Shown: in pieces, positions 1-8,734 of the stretch
How the letters are laid out: each line of letters starts with the position of its first letter
How positions within the stretch are numbered: position 1 is the stretch's first letter
Source: Virgibacillus_R byunsanensis
GTDB lineage: Bacteria > Bacillota > Bacilli > Bacillales > Amphibacillaceae
Length of the DNA stretch: 64,000 bases
Assembly: GCF_042675965.1 (NCBI RefSeq)
Contig: NZ_JBHTKJ010000024.1
Location: forward strand, 5,661-69,660
Direction: 5' to 3'
The notes under the pieces: generated by a model
Database searches by the model: none
The model's input: only the letters and a program-made list of their open reading frames with translations
Told to the model about the DNA's origin: nothing
Made by a program: the position numbers and the translations under genes

Positions 1-2
1 TG

Positions 3-590
3 TTCATTGATTTTGTAGGTAAAGGTGGACATGCTGCTTATCCTCATTTAACCAAAGATATGTCAGTTGCAGCCAGTAGTTTTGTTGTTGAACTTCAGCA
101 AATTGTTGCTCGGGGACTTGATCCACTAGAATCTGGAGTTATTACAATTGGAAAAATGGAAAGTGGATTTGTACAGAATGCGATCGCTGAAAATGCGCGT
201 TTGGAAGGAACAATTCGAACGATTGATCCAACAACAATTGATACGGTTAAACAAAAAATTGAAATGATGGCTAGAGGTTTTGAAATCAGTCATGATTGTT
301 CGATTTCCATTGATTATGGGGCTAACTATTATCAGGTCTACAACGAAGAGCGTTTTGTTGATTTATTTGCTAACACTGTTCAACAAGCAGGAATTACGTA
401 TCAAGAAGCTTCAGCTGCTATGACCGGTGAAGACTTTGGCTATATGTTAAAAGAGATTCCTGGTTTTATGTTTTGGCTAGGTGTTGAATCTCCTTTTGGC
501 TTACATCATGCCGGGTTACAGCCCAATGAACAATCCCTTGAGGTCGGAGCTAAGACTGTTGTTAACACGATCCAGGCTCTCTCTGTTTAA
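3..590 (+). CDS. ykuR: N-acetyldiaminopimelate deacetylase, C-terminal part (5' end outside window)
   Basis: Peptidase family M20 enzyme that removes acetate from N-acetyl-LL-diaminopimelate in the acetylase branch of lysine and peptidoglycan-precursor synthesis. The frame is open from the window edge and begins inside the dimerisation domain with FVGKGGHAAYPH, a typical M20 motif. Near the end come the metal-binding stretch AAMTGEDFGYM and FGLHHAGL. Only about 196 residues are visible. The assignment to YkuR rather than another M20 amidohydrolase is supported by the order ykuR-ykuS-ykuT-ykuU-ykuV, the same as in B. subtilis. An internal ATG at 60 is not a start, because homology continues upstream of it. 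Confidence 0.88.
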   Translation, partial: FIDFVGKGGHAAYPHLTKDMSVAASSFVVELQQIVARGLDPLESGVITIGKMESGFVQNAIAENARLEGTIRTIDPTTIDTVKQKIEMMARGFEISHDCSISIDYGANYYQVYNEERFVDLFANTVQQAGITYQEASAAMTGEDFGYMLKEIPGFMFWLGVESPFGLHHAGLQPNEQSLEVGAKTVVNTIQALSV

Positions 591-661
591 GTGTATACCT
601 TCTCTTGTTTTGGAAAAACTAGGTACGAAACTTTTCTATTAACCAGAGGAGGTAAGGAAAA

Positions 662-904
662 ATGGCACGAATCGGTGTGGAAGGATCATTAACAGATGTA
701 AAAGAAGCACTTATGGAAATGGGTCATGAAGTGGTAGATTTACGTTCAGAAGAGGATGCAGCGTATTGTGATTGTTGTGTTCTATCAGGACAGGACAAAG
801 ATGTAATGGGCATGTCAACCACGAGTATCGCCGGACCAGTGATCAATGCTCACGGCTCTAATGCAGAAGATATTTGTCAAATGGTCGATCAAAAATTAAG
901 CTAA
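662..904 (+). CDS. ykuS: UPF0180 family protein YkuS
   Basis: Small cytosolic protein of 80 residues belonging to UPF0180; its function is unknown. The ATG follows a strong AGAGGAGGT ribosome site. The protein carries an acidic middle and a CDCC cysteine cluster (about residues 38-41), then a GxDKDVMGM stretch characteristic of the family as I remember it. It lies 71 bp after ykuR, probably in the same transcript, and is closed by a strong hairpin at 915-947. Confidence 0.85.
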   Translation: MARIGVEGSLTDVKEALMEMGHEVVDLRSEEDAAYCDCCVLSGQDKDVMGMSTTSIAGPVINAHGSNAEDICQMVDQKLS

Positions 905-914
905 TTTACTTATA

Positions 915-947
915 AATAAGGCTATCCCATAGTGGGATAGCCTTATT
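915..947 (+). terminator. Intrinsic terminator after ykuS
   Basis: A perfect 15-bp stem with a 3-nt loop (TAG) made of AATAAGGCTATCCCA and its complement. The stem ends in A/T pairs rather than a long T-run, so it could act in both directions. Confidence 0.75.
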
Positions 948-955
948 ATCTATAG

Positions 956-1044
956 CTTCTGAAGCTATAAATTTTGGATTCTGTAGATAACTTAGTAATT
1001 GTGTAAGTCACTTCCAGCTTCTGTGACTAGAAACTTTGGCTTTT
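956..1044 (+). repeat. Family C intergenic repeat, copy 1 (short, diverged)
   Basis: It contains ATAAATTTTGGA, GTAGATAACTTAGTAA, TTGTGTAAG and CACTTCCAGCT, matching the head of the family C element seen in fuller form at 37428 and 50950. It starts right after the ykuS terminator and ends just before the ykuT stop codon. Confidence 0.5.
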
Positions 1045-1048
1045 ACTC

Positions 1049-1882
1049 CTATGATTCTTTTTGAATAAATACTTGATGTGGATATGGGATTTCAATATTT
1101 TCAGTATCAAACATTTCCTTAATTCGTTTTCTCATGTCACGTTCACAGCCAAATTGTTCTCCATTCTCTGTTTGTCCGACAACTCTAAGCACTACATCTG
1201 ATGAGCCAAAGCTTTGTACTCCTAAAACGTTAGGTCCATCCTTAAAGCGCTCATCTGTTTGAAATTCTATACAAACCTTTTCCAACACAGTAATTGCTTG
1301 ATCAATATTATCATGATAGCTAATGCCAATATCAACAAGTGCCCGCATATTACCTCTTGAATGGTTGGCAACACCTTCAATATGACGATTCGGCACGAAA
1401 TTTAATGTTCCATTAAAACCACGGATTTTTGTAGTACGTAACCCTACTTCTTCAACAATCCCATCAAATCCTCCTGCAGTCACATAATCGTCAATTTCAA
1501 TCTGTCTTTCCAGTAATATGAAAAAGCCTGTTACGACATCACTTACCAGACCCTGTGCACCGAAACCAACTGCTAATCCAATAATCCCAGCACCTGCTAG
1601 CAGTGGTCCAATATCAAGGCCTAGAAGAGCAAATAACATGATAATGAATATAAATATCATGACGTAAGAGAACAAGTTAACTAAGAGCTTTTCTAATGTT
1701 CTTACCCGTCCAGGCGAGATCCTTTCATTCTTACCAGCTCTTTGTATGGTCTTTTCAATAGCTTTTCTGCCAATCGGTACAAAAATAAGGAATGCAATAA
1801 TAAGTAGTAGTATTTTTGCAATAATTGGTCCTATTATACTTACGATCTCACTTGGATCTAGTGATATTCCAAAAATATCCAT
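1049..1882 (-). CDS. ykuT: Small-conductance mechanosensitive channel, MscS family (YkuT)
   Basis: Membrane channel that opens under membrane tension and releases solutes on hypo-osmotic shock. The start is set at the ATG at 1882 (MDIFGISL), because AAAGGAG lies just upstream of it; a longer frame begins 24 bp earlier without a ribosome site. Three hydrophobic segments are visible (about residues 15-37, 70-90 and 92-118). The third, GAGIIGLAVGFGAQGLVSDV, is the Gly/Ala-rich pore helix. It is followed by the beta domain (DDYVTAGGFDGIVEEVGLRTT) and a C-terminal alpha/beta domain. At 277 aa it has normal length. It is transcribed against its neighbours, as in the ykuS-ykuT-ykuU arrangement of Bacillus. 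Confidence 0.92.
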   Translation of the reverse strand: MDIFGISLDPSEIVSIIGPIIAKILLLIIAFLIFVPIGRKAIEKTIQRAGKNERISPGRVRTLEKLLVNLFSYVMIFIFIIMLFALLGLDIGPLLAGAGIIGLAVGFGAQGLVSDVVTGFFILLERQIEIDDYVTAGGFDGIVEEVGLRTTKIRGFNGTLNFVPNRHIEGVANHSRGNMRALVDIGISYHDNIDQAITVLEKVCIEFQTDERFKDGPNVLGVQSFGSSDVVLRVVGQTENGEQFGCERDMRKRIKEMFDTENIEIPYPHQVFIQKES

Positions 1883-2127
1883 ATGTATTCTCCTTTCAAA
1901 AACCACATATCATTCACTATCTTTTCAATAAATACCCTTTTAAGTAAGCTCGTAAACTATACATCTTTTGTTATTCTCAATTAGTGGACAACTTCTTCTG
2001 TAGGTGTTAGTGTAGTTTTAGTTTGTGATGTTTAGATTTATGCCAGTTGGAAATAATGACATCATGTTACTATATGATATAAATTGTGACAAAATCTTGT
2101 CCTTTTTATATTAATTATCACTTAATA

Positions 2128-2156
2128 TTGACTTAAATTAAGTCCTGGATTATAAT
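2128..2156 (+). promoter_or_regulatory. SigA-type promoter of ykuU
   Basis: TTGACT (2128-2133), a 17-bp spacer and TATAAT (2151-2156), 44 bp upstream of the ykuU ATG. The -35/spacer junction contains the near-perfect palindrome ACTTAA-A-TTAAGT (2131-2143), a possible operator. It does not resemble the PerR box I know. Confidence 0.75.
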
Positions 2157-2199
2157 TTACGTTGGACAAAATTTAATACTTAATTCGGAGGGATTACAT

Positions 2200-2742
2200 A
2201 TGGCAGAAAGAATGGTAGGCAAACAAGCACCACGTTTTGAAATGGATGCTGTAATGCCAAACAAAGAGTTTGGGAAAGTAAGTTTAGAAGAAAATATGAA
2301 AAACGATAAGTGGACTGTCCTTTTCTTTTATCCAATGGACTTCACATTTGTATGTCCAACGGAGATAACTGCAATGTCAGATCGATATGATGAATTTGAA
2401 GATTTAGATGCAGAAGTAATTGGGGTTTCAACAGATACGATCCATACACATAAAGCATGGATTAATACATCACGTGATGATAATGGATTGGGTGAATTAG
2501 AATATCCATTAGCAGCAGACACAAACCATGTTGTATCACAAGATTATGGAGTATTAATTGAAGATGAAGGTGTTGCATTACGAGGATTATACATTATCAA
2601 TCCAGAAGGCGAATTACAATACCAAACCGTTTTCCATAACAACATTGGCCGTGATGTTGATGAAACATTACGTGTACTACAAGCACTTCAAACTGGTGGC
2701 CTTTGCCCAGCAAATTGGAAACCAGGTCAAGAAACATTATAA
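2200..2742 (+). CDS. ykuU: 2-Cys peroxiredoxin (YkuU/AhpA type)
   Basis: Thiol peroxidase of the AhpC/Prx1 group that reduces hydrogen peroxide and organic peroxides in the cytosol. The peroxidatic cysteine is Cys52 in FTFVCPTEI and the resolving cysteine is Cys169 in GGLCPANW; both are intact. At 180 aa it has normal length. ATG with GGAGGG eight bases upstream. It is followed 127 bp later by the thioredoxin-like ykuV, the likely reductant of this peroxiredoxin, as in B. subtilis, where the two have also been named AhpA and AhpT. It has its own SigA promoter. Confidence 0.93.
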   Translation: MAERMVGKQAPRFEMDAVMPNKEFGKVSLEENMKNDKWTVLFFYPMDFTFVCPTEITAMSDRYDEFEDLDAEVIGVSTDTIHTHKAWINTSRDDNGLGELEYPLAADTNHVVSQDYGVLIEDEGVALRGLYIINPEGELQYQTVFHNNIGRDVDETLRVLQALQTGGLCPANWKPGQETL

Positions 2743-2869
2743 AACGTTTTTCATATATAAATATGGATAATATAGAAAGGAGCTGCCTCATCATTTGGAT
2801 ATTTCTTTACAGCAAAGAAACCATCTTTAGCTGAGTCGGCTTCTTTTTAATACTTCAGGAGGTAGCGAA

Positions 2870-3322
2870 ATGAAATTAAGATCTCACATGCCTGAACTAG
2901 AAGGCGCAACAAAATGGTTTAATAGTAAAGCAATCGAGAAAAGCGATTTGATTGGTAATCAACCGACATTAATTCATTTCTGGTCTGTTAGTTGCGGATT
3001 ATGTAAGGAAGCAATGCCAAAAGTAAATGAATTTAGAGATGAATATAAAAATAACTTGAATGTAATTGCAGTTCACATGCCTCGATCAGAAAAAGATTTA
3101 GATCTTGATCAGATTAAAGACGTTGCAAAAGAGCATGATATCTCGCAACCGATTTTTGTTGATAATGACCATACATTAACCGATGCGTTTGAAAATAAGT
3201 ATGTACCTGCATACTATGTTTTTGATGCAGAAGGTAAACTAAGACACTTTCAAGCGGGTGGAGGCGGCATGAAAATGCTCCGTAAACGTGTTAATCGAGT
3301 GTTAGGTGTTACGGATAAATAA
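2870..3322 (+). CDS. ykuV: Thioredoxin-like thiol-disulfide oxidoreductase YkuV
   Basis: Cytosolic TlpA/thioredoxin-fold reductase of 150 aa. The redox motif is Cys42-Gly-Leu-Cys45 in WSVSCGLCKEAMP. The cis-proline region is near YVPAYYVFD. There is no signal peptide or membrane segment, unlike ResA-type relatives. AGGAGGT precedes the ATG. It is paired with the peroxiredoxin ykuU and most likely recycles it. A good terminator follows at 3336. Confidence 0.92.
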   Translation: MKLRSHMPELEGATKWFNSKAIEKSDLIGNQPTLIHFWSVSCGLCKEAMPKVNEFRDEYKNNLNVIAVHMPRSEKDLDLDQIKDVAKEHDISQPIFVDNDHTLTDAFENKYVPAYYVFDAEGKLRHFQAGGGGMKMLRKRVNRVLGVTDK

Positions 3323-3335
3323 AGTCTTCCTTGCA

Positions 3336-3366
3336 AAACTCTGGCTAACTAGCCGGAGTTTTTTTC
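3336..3366 (+). terminator. Intrinsic terminator after ykuV
   Basis: An 11-bp stem (AAACTCTGGCT/AGCCGGAGTTT, one G-U pair) with loop AACT, followed by a T-run. Confidence 0.85.
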
Positions 3367-3404
3367 GGGTAGTAAAGGAAAGATATAAAGTGAAAGTTAT
3401 GTAT

Positions 3405-3552
3405 ATTTATCTACAGAATCTGCCACGTTCAGCGCAAAATCCTAGACAATCGAGACATAAGCAGAATCGACTCCCGTGTGGAAAGGACGTCCACACTATG
3501 CGATCTGCTTATGCTTGTCGTTTCTTTCAAGGCGCTTGCGCTTTTGTTTTGT
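3405..3552 (+). repeat. Family C intergenic repeat, copy 2
   Basis: Starts TTTATCTACAGAATCTGCCAC and ends GGCGCTTGCGCTTTTGTTTTG, the ends of family C (compare 50950-51107 on the other strand). The middle (3451-3520) forms a long nested hairpin: GACATAAGCAGA pairs with TCTGCTTATGCTTGTC, and inside it GTGTGG pairs with CCACAC. The rest of this spacer, up to yknU, is AT-rich. It has a TTGACG hexamer at about 3575 and TATAAT at about 3602, too far apart for a convincing promoter. Confidence 0.65.
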
Positions 3553-3740
3553 AAAAAAAAATTTTTTCAAAATATTTGACGACAAAACAAGTATCTCTTA
3601 TGTATAATATATAGTTATAATTTGCGGAAAAATGGGTGAGTTAAAAAACTTTAAAAAATTAAGTTAAAAGTGTAGCATTTTATTTCGGAACCCGTTATAT
3701 TAGTAGTTACGTGAAATGTACATCAGGAGGAGGGAGTACG

Positions 3741-5492
3741 TTGGATACATTTAAAAAATTAAAGCATTTTTATTGGCCTTATAGGAAGTATTTCTTTATA
3801 TCACTGGTTTTTTTATTATTTGTAACATCCATAACAGTTGTGTATCCAATCATTATACAACAAACAATAGATGAGGTAGTGGCGAAGGATCGGTATTCAT
3901 TAATACCTTATATTGCTGTTATATTTTTTATCTTAATGTTAGTAAAAGGATTGGCGACATATTATCATCAGTACCTGGGAGATTTATTTGGGATCACATC
4001 TGTATATAAATTACGTGAGGCTTTATATGAAAAGCTGCAAGTGTTGTCATTTAAATATTATGATAATGCTAAAACAGGTGATTTAATGTCGAGGCTAACA
4101 GCAGATGTAGAAGGATTTCGCTTTTTCCTTTCTGTTGGTTTTGCAGAGCTTTTACGCATAACCTTACTCATATTGTTAAGTTTAAGTGTTATGTTTTATT
4201 ATTCAATACCACTAGCTCTTGTAACAATGGCTGCTATGCCATTTTTAGCAATTGTAGTATTTCAATTTGATAAACGTGTCCATCCGGCATTTCGAAAGAT
4301 AAGAAAGTCGCTTGGTCTATTAAATACACGTGTGCAAGAGAATATAAGTGGGATGAACACGGTAAAATCATTATCCAGAGAAGATTTTGAGATAGGAAGG
4401 TTTTCATCTAGTAATGATCATTATCGCCAAAATTATTTGAATACTGCTAATATTTGGGCAAAGTATTTCCCTTTAATGGAGTTTATCGGGAACGTTTGCG
4501 CTGTCGTACTATTAGCATTTGGTGGTTATTTAGTTATTAATGGTGGTCTTGCTCTTGGTGAATTAGTCGCATTTTTTAGCTTGGTTTGGTATATAATGGG
4601 ACCTCTCATGAATTTAGGTTTTATTATTAATCTATTCTCACAATCGAAAGCATCTGGAGAACGGCTGCTAGAAATCTTAGATGCCAAAGAAGACATAGTC
4701 GAAAAAGATAATGCTATAGACACATCCATCAAAGGACATGTTTCATTTAATAATGTCACTTTAACGTATGTTGAGGACGATGATTCTGCGTTGAAAGATA
4801 TAACGTTTGATGCACCATCTGGAAAAACTATCGGATTAATAGGTGCAACCGGTTCTGGTAAAACAAGTATTACACAGTTGATCACACGCTTTTATGAGCC
4901 TGAAGAAGGGAACGTATTAGTTGATGGTAGACCGGTATCTGAATATAAATTAAAAACATTACGTAAGCATATTGGCTTTGTTTTACAAGAACCATTTTTA
5001 TTCTCCACTTCAATAAGACAAAACATAGCATATGGAAATCCGGATATGTCAGAAGAGCAAATCATAGATGCCTCCAAAAGGGCGCAGGCACATGACTTTA
5101 TCATGGAAATGCCTGAAGGGTACGACACGATGTTAGGCGAACGTGGAATGGGATTATCAGGTGGTCAAAAACAGCGTATTGCGATTGCAAGAGCTATTTG
5201 TATTGATCCAAGTATTCTAGTATTAGATGATGCAACGTCAGCTGTGGATATGGAGACGGAATTTAAAATTCAAAAAGCTTTAAAAGAAGTAATGAAGAAT
5301 CGAACTACGTTTATTATTGCTCATAGGATTTCGTCGCTTAAACATGCAGATGAGATTTTAGTGTTGGAAGACGGGGCTATTGTAGAAAGAGGAACACATG
5401 ATGAATTAGTAACAAATAAAGGAGCTTATCAACGTATCTATGATATTCAGTATCAAGATCGTGAAGCTATTATGAATACAGCTCAATTATAA
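3741..5492 (+). CDS. yknU: Heterodimeric ABC exporter subunit with degenerate ATP site (YknU)
   Basis: Full transporter half-molecule of 583 aa: an N-terminal six-helix exporter domain (about residues 10-310) and a C-terminal nucleotide-binding domain. The start is the TTG at 3741, directly after AGGAGGAGGG; an upstream in-frame GTG has no ribosome site. Walker A is GATGSGKTS (368-376), the signature LSGGQ (472-476) and Walker B LVLDD. The catalytic glutamate is replaced by Asp497, so this subunit forms the non-hydrolysing site of the pair. Its partner yknV starts 12 bp downstream. YknU is chosen over the YheI or YfiB relatives by length and by position between ykuV and ktrC. The substrate is unknown. 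Confidence 0.85.
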   Translation: MDTFKKLKHFYWPYRKYFFISLVFLLFVTSITVVYPIIIQQTIDEVVAKDRYSLIPYIAVIFFILMLVKGLATYYHQYLGDLFGITSVYKLREALYEKLQVLSFKYYDNAKTGDLMSRLTADVEGFRFFLSVGFAELLRITLLILLSLSVMFYYSIPLALVTMAAMPFLAIVVFQFDKRVHPAFRKIRKSLGLLNTRVQENISGMNTVKSLSREDFEIGRFSSSNDHYRQNYLNTANIWAKYFPLMEFIGNVCAVVLLAFGGYLVINGGLALGELVAFFSLVWYIMGPLMNLGFIINLFSQSKASGERLLEILDAKEDIVEKDNAIDTSIKGHVSFNNVTLTYVEDDDSALKDITFDAPSGKTIGLIGATGSGKTSITQLITRFYEPEEGNVLVDGRPVSEYKLKTLRKHIGFVLQEPFLFSTSIRQNIAYGNPDMSEEQIIDASKRAQAHDFIMEMPEGYDTMLGERGMGLSGGQKQRIAIARAICIDPSILVLDDATSAVDMETEFKIQKALKEVMKNRTTFIIAHRISSLKHADEILVLEDGAIVERGTHDELVTNKGAYQRIYDIQYQDREAIMNTAQL

Positions 5493-5504
5493 GGGGGGAG
5501 CAAC

Positions 5505-7346
5505 TTGGCTAATCATAAAGAAAATAAAGAAGGCAGTCGTCATTTGAAACGATTCTCATACACCGTCGATCAAGCAGTTGAAAAGCCTTTTAACTGGAAA
5601 CAGATGTTGCGCCTACTAATATATGTGAAACCATATTCTAAAACATACTTACCTGGTGCAATTATTGCCATGTTGATTTCAACCGCAATCCGTTTAGCTG
5701 TACCATTATTAATAGGTAAGGTAGCTATAGACGTTGCGATTGCAAACGAGGATCCCACCATGCTTACTTATCTCGTTCTTGTCATAGGTGTATTGTATTT
5801 AATAAGTTATGTAGGAAACGTGTTTCGGATAAAATGGGTTAATATTCTTGGACAGAATGTCATATTTGACATACGTCAGCACCTTTTTGGTCATGTGCAA
5901 CGCTTGTCACACCGATTTTTTGATCAACGTTCAGCAGGTTCGATATTAGTTCGGATTATGAATGATATTAACTCATTACAGGAGCTTTTTACAAACGGTA
6001 TCATTAATTTATTAATGGATGTAGTTACCCTTTTAGGTATCGTTGTCATATTGTTTGCATTGAGTCCTAAATTAGCGTTAGCTGTCATTATTATACTGCC
6101 AATTATGTTTTATATTTCGACTCAGCTTAGACGCAAAATTCGTCGTTCCTGGCAGGATGTACGTATTCAGCAATCTCGCTTGAATTCTCATTTAAATGAA
6201 AGTATTCAAGGAGTGCGAATTACACAATCATTTTCACAAGAAAAAGAGAATAATGAATTCTTCGATGGTATAAATACAGATAATTATTACAGCTGGCGTA
6301 CAGCAACCAGAAAAAGTGCTATGTTCAGACCCTTTGTTGAAATGAGTAATGCAATAGGGACCATTATTCTAATTTCATATGGAGCTTATTTGATCCTGTT
6401 AGGTGAAGAAAATGGTGGGATTGCAATCGGTACTTTTGTTACGTTTGCCTTCTTTTTAGGGATGTTTTGGGAGCCAATATCAAGACTTGGACAAATGTAT
6501 AATCAGCTATTAATGGCCATGTCTGCATCTGAACGTATATTTGAGTTTTTGGATGAGCAACCAAATGTAGAAGAGATAGAAGGTGCATTTGAATATACTG
6601 ACATGAAAGGTGAAATTGATTTTGACCAAGTACAATTTTCATATAATGCAGACCGCATCGCATTACATGAAATTTCATTAAAAATTAAACAGGGCCAAAC
6701 AATAGCACTAGTAGGCCATACAGGTAGTGGTAAGTCCACAATTGCTAATTTAATTAGTCGCTTTTATGACCCAACACATGGTGCCGTTAAAGTCGATGGC
6801 CATAACTTACAGGATGTCTCTTTAAATAGTTTAAGGCAAAATATTAGCGTCGTACTGCAGGATACGTTCATATTCTCTGGAACCATTATGGAAAACATTC
6901 GTTTTGGTCGTCCTGATGCAACAGACGAGGAAGTCATGGGGTCAGCTAAAGTTGTAGGTGCTGATGAATTTATTCAGCGTTTGGCAGAGGGGTATGAAAC
7001 AGAGGTTGAGGAACGAGGAAATATACTATCAGCTGGTGAAAGACAGTTATTGTCATTCGCTAGGGCTCTGTTGGCTAACCCACGTATTATAATACTGGAT
7101 GAGGCAACAGCCAGTATTGATACAGAAACTGAGGTAAAAATACAAAAAGCTCTTCGTACTTTGTTACATGGAAGAACGGCAATAATAATTGCACACCGCT
7201 TATCAACTATAAGAGACGCTGACAATATTTTTGTATTGGAAAATGGGAAAGTTCTTGAAAATGGAAGTCATAAAGAATTAATGAATCAACATGGCGAGTA
7301 TTTCCATTTAGTGAAATCACAATTTCAAATGATAGACGCTATTTAA
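5505..7346 (+). CDS. yknV: Heterodimeric ABC exporter subunit with canonical ATP site (YknV)
   Basis: Second half of the exporter, 613 aa, translated from a TTG behind GGGGGGAG. It has six transmembrane helices, then Walker A GHTGSGKST (404-412), signature LSAGE (508-512) and Walker B IIILDEATA with catalytic Glu533 present. Together with the preceding subunit this gives one consensus and one degenerate ATP site, the usual design of bacterial heterodimeric exporters such as BmrCD. An N-terminal extension of about 35 polar residues precedes the first helix. The operon ends at the hairpin at 7356. Confidence 0.87.
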   Translation: MANHKENKEGSRHLKRFSYTVDQAVEKPFNWKQMLRLLIYVKPYSKTYLPGAIIAMLISTAIRLAVPLLIGKVAIDVAIANEDPTMLTYLVLVIGVLYLISYVGNVFRIKWVNILGQNVIFDIRQHLFGHVQRLSHRFFDQRSAGSILVRIMNDINSLQELFTNGIINLLMDVVTLLGIVVILFALSPKLALAVIIILPIMFYISTQLRRKIRRSWQDVRIQQSRLNSHLNESIQGVRITQSFSQEKENNEFFDGINTDNYYSWRTATRKSAMFRPFVEMSNAIGTIILISYGAYLILLGEENGGIAIGTFVTFAFFLGMFWEPISRLGQMYNQLLMAMSASERIFEFLDEQPNVEEIEGAFEYTDMKGEIDFDQVQFSYNADRIALHEISLKIKQGQTIALVGHTGSGKSTIANLISRFYDPTHGAVKVDGHNLQDVSLNSLRQNISVVLQDTFIFSGTIMENIRFGRPDATDEEVMGSAKVVGADEFIQRLAEGYETEVEERGNILSAGERQLLSFARALLANPRIIILDEATASIDTETEVKIQKALRTLLHGRTAIIIAHRLSTIRDADNIFVLENGKVLENGSHKELMNQHGEYFHLVKSQFQMIDAI

Positions 7347-7355
7347 CTAACCAAG

Positions 7356-7392
7356 CAGCTCCTGATGTAATGGCAAAAGGAGTTGTTTTTTT
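7356..7392 (+). terminator. Intrinsic terminator after yknV
   Basis: An 8-bp stem CAGCTCCT/AGGAGTTG followed by seven T. Confidence 0.75.
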
Positions 7393-7435
7393 AGGTAGTT
7401 TTCGTACGCATTGTTACTTTTTTATCTTCGTAGTT

Positions 7436-7705
7436 GACATAAACTACCGACGTAACTTGAGATGATGGTTGATGCTTATACTCGCTCTGGAAATACACTA
7501 CGCGCACCTTAGGGTGGCTGGCGAGCTTCTTCATGCTGACGCATTTTTAGAATCTCACCATGCCTTTCCTCACGCAGGACAAGGAAACAGCACGTGTCTG
7601 AAGACCCCATAGGAAGCGGTTTTCACTTCTGAGGAGGCTGAAGCCGTGCCCGCGGAAAGCGACTGCCCGGAGCGACAATCACGTTGATATGTCGCATTAT
7701 ATATC
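7436..7705. repeat. Family A MITE-like element, copy 1 (about 270 bp, diverged ends)
   Basis: The left end carries CGACGTAACTTGAGATGATGG and the right end ATGTCGCATTATATATC, which align with the better preserved terminal inverted repeats at 29461, 52617 and 58152. The interior shares blocks with the other copies: CTCGCTCTGGAAATACACT, ACAGCACGTGTC, GAGGAGGCTGA and GTGCCCGCGGAAAGC. I see no coding potential. It fills most of the spacer between yknV and ktrC. Confidence 0.65.
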
Positions 7706-7871
7706 TATTCTCTCAAAAGCAACAATCTTTACGAAAACAGCCTTTTTTTATTAAGGATCTTTTAGAAAACAGCTTTTATTAAAGAAAAGACTACTAACAA
7801 TTTTACTCTTTAATATAGTGTGATAGACTAAGTAAAAGTAGTAAAGTAGTAAGAATGATGGAGGAAATGGT

Positions 7872-8537
7872 ATGAAACGAGATTTTGCAGTTATAGGACT
7901 AGGGCGATTTGGTGGTAGTATATGCCGGGAATTAAGTATGGAAGGCATGCAAGTGTTAGCAATTGATAATGATGAAGATAAAATAAATGAGTTTAAAAAT
8001 ATTGCATCACATGCCGTGATAGCAGATTCAACAGATGAGGCTACTTTAAAAGAATTAGGAATTAAGAACATTGATCATGTCATTGTGGCAATTGGTGATA
8101 ATATTCAAGCAAGTATCTTAACTACAGTAGTATTGACAGATCTTGGCATAAAGCAAATTACTGTTAAAGCTCAAAATGATTACCATGAAAAGATACTTAA
8201 CAAGATAGGTGCGGATGTAGTAGTACATCCCGAAAGAGACATGGGAAAGCGGATTGCACATAATATTATATCTAATAATATTCTAGATTATCTGGAACTT
8301 TCAGATGATCACAGTATTGTTGAGGTTAAAGTAGGGGATAAGATGCGTGGTAGAACATTAATTGACTTGGATATCCGAGCTAACTATGGTTGTAACGTTG
8401 TAGCAATCAAACGTGGTAAAGAGATTAATGTTTCACCTGATGCTGAAGATATGTTAAAGGAAGAGGATGTATTAATTGTTATTGGTTCAGATAAAGATAT
8501 TTCGAGATTCGAGAAACAGCTCGTAATTGAAGATTAA
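7872..8537 (+). CDS. ktrC: Potassium channel gating subunit KtrC (RCK protein)
   Basis: Cytosolic regulatory ring subunit of a Ktr potassium uptake system, 221 aa. The N-terminal RCK_N Rossmann domain starts MKRDFAVIGLGRFGGS, with the glycine loop at residues 9-15 that binds ATP/ADP or NAD. The C-terminal RCK_C domain (about residues 135-219) is where cyclic di-AMP binds in this family. GGAGGA lies upstream of the ATG. The membrane partner KtrD is not in the window. Neighbouring rnjA matches the B. subtilis ykqB-ykqC region. Confidence 0.92.
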   Translation: MKRDFAVIGLGRFGGSICRELSMEGMQVLAIDNDEDKINEFKNIASHAVIADSTDEATLKELGIKNIDHVIVAIGDNIQASILTTVVLTDLGIKQITVKAQNDYHEKILNKIGADVVVHPERDMGKRIAHNIISNNILDYLELSDDHSIVEVKVGDKMRGRTLIDLDIRANYGCNVVAIKRGKEINVSPDAEDMLKEEDVLIVIGSDKDISRFEKQLVIED

Positions 8538-8545
8538 TTAGAAAA

Positions 8546-8574
8546 GGATCTGTATCGTTTAGCGATACAGGTCC
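8546..8574 (+). terminator. Intrinsic terminator after ktrC
   Basis: A 12-bp stem GGATCTGTATCG/CGATACAGGTCC (one G-U pair), loop TTTAG, followed by ATTTTAATT. Confidence 0.75.
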
Positions 8575-8581
8575 ATTTTAA

Positions 8582-8700
8582 TTGCTGAGGAAATTATAAA
8601 TTTTGGAGCATCCTCCTTACGGTAATTTGTGATAAAGCTTGATGAAATGTGAACTTTGGCTTTTAGATTGTGAACTTTGGCCACTTTGGTAAAAGCTTCG
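8582..8700 (+). repeat. Family C fragment plus short AACTTTGGCTTTTAG repeats, copy 3
   Basis: GAGGAAATTATAAATTTTGGAG matches the head of family C and lies right after the ktrC terminator. It is followed by several copies of GTGAACTTTGGCTTTTAG-like text, also seen after copy 1 near 1030. Confidence 0.45.
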
Positions 8701-8734
8701 GCCAATTTACCCTAACCTTTGGCTTTTAGCTCAA

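Noticed and set aside
3575..3607. TTGACG and TATAAT upstream of yknU as a promoter
   Set aside because: The hexamers are 21 bp apart; a 17-bp spacing would require TATGTA as -10, so no confident promoter can be called.
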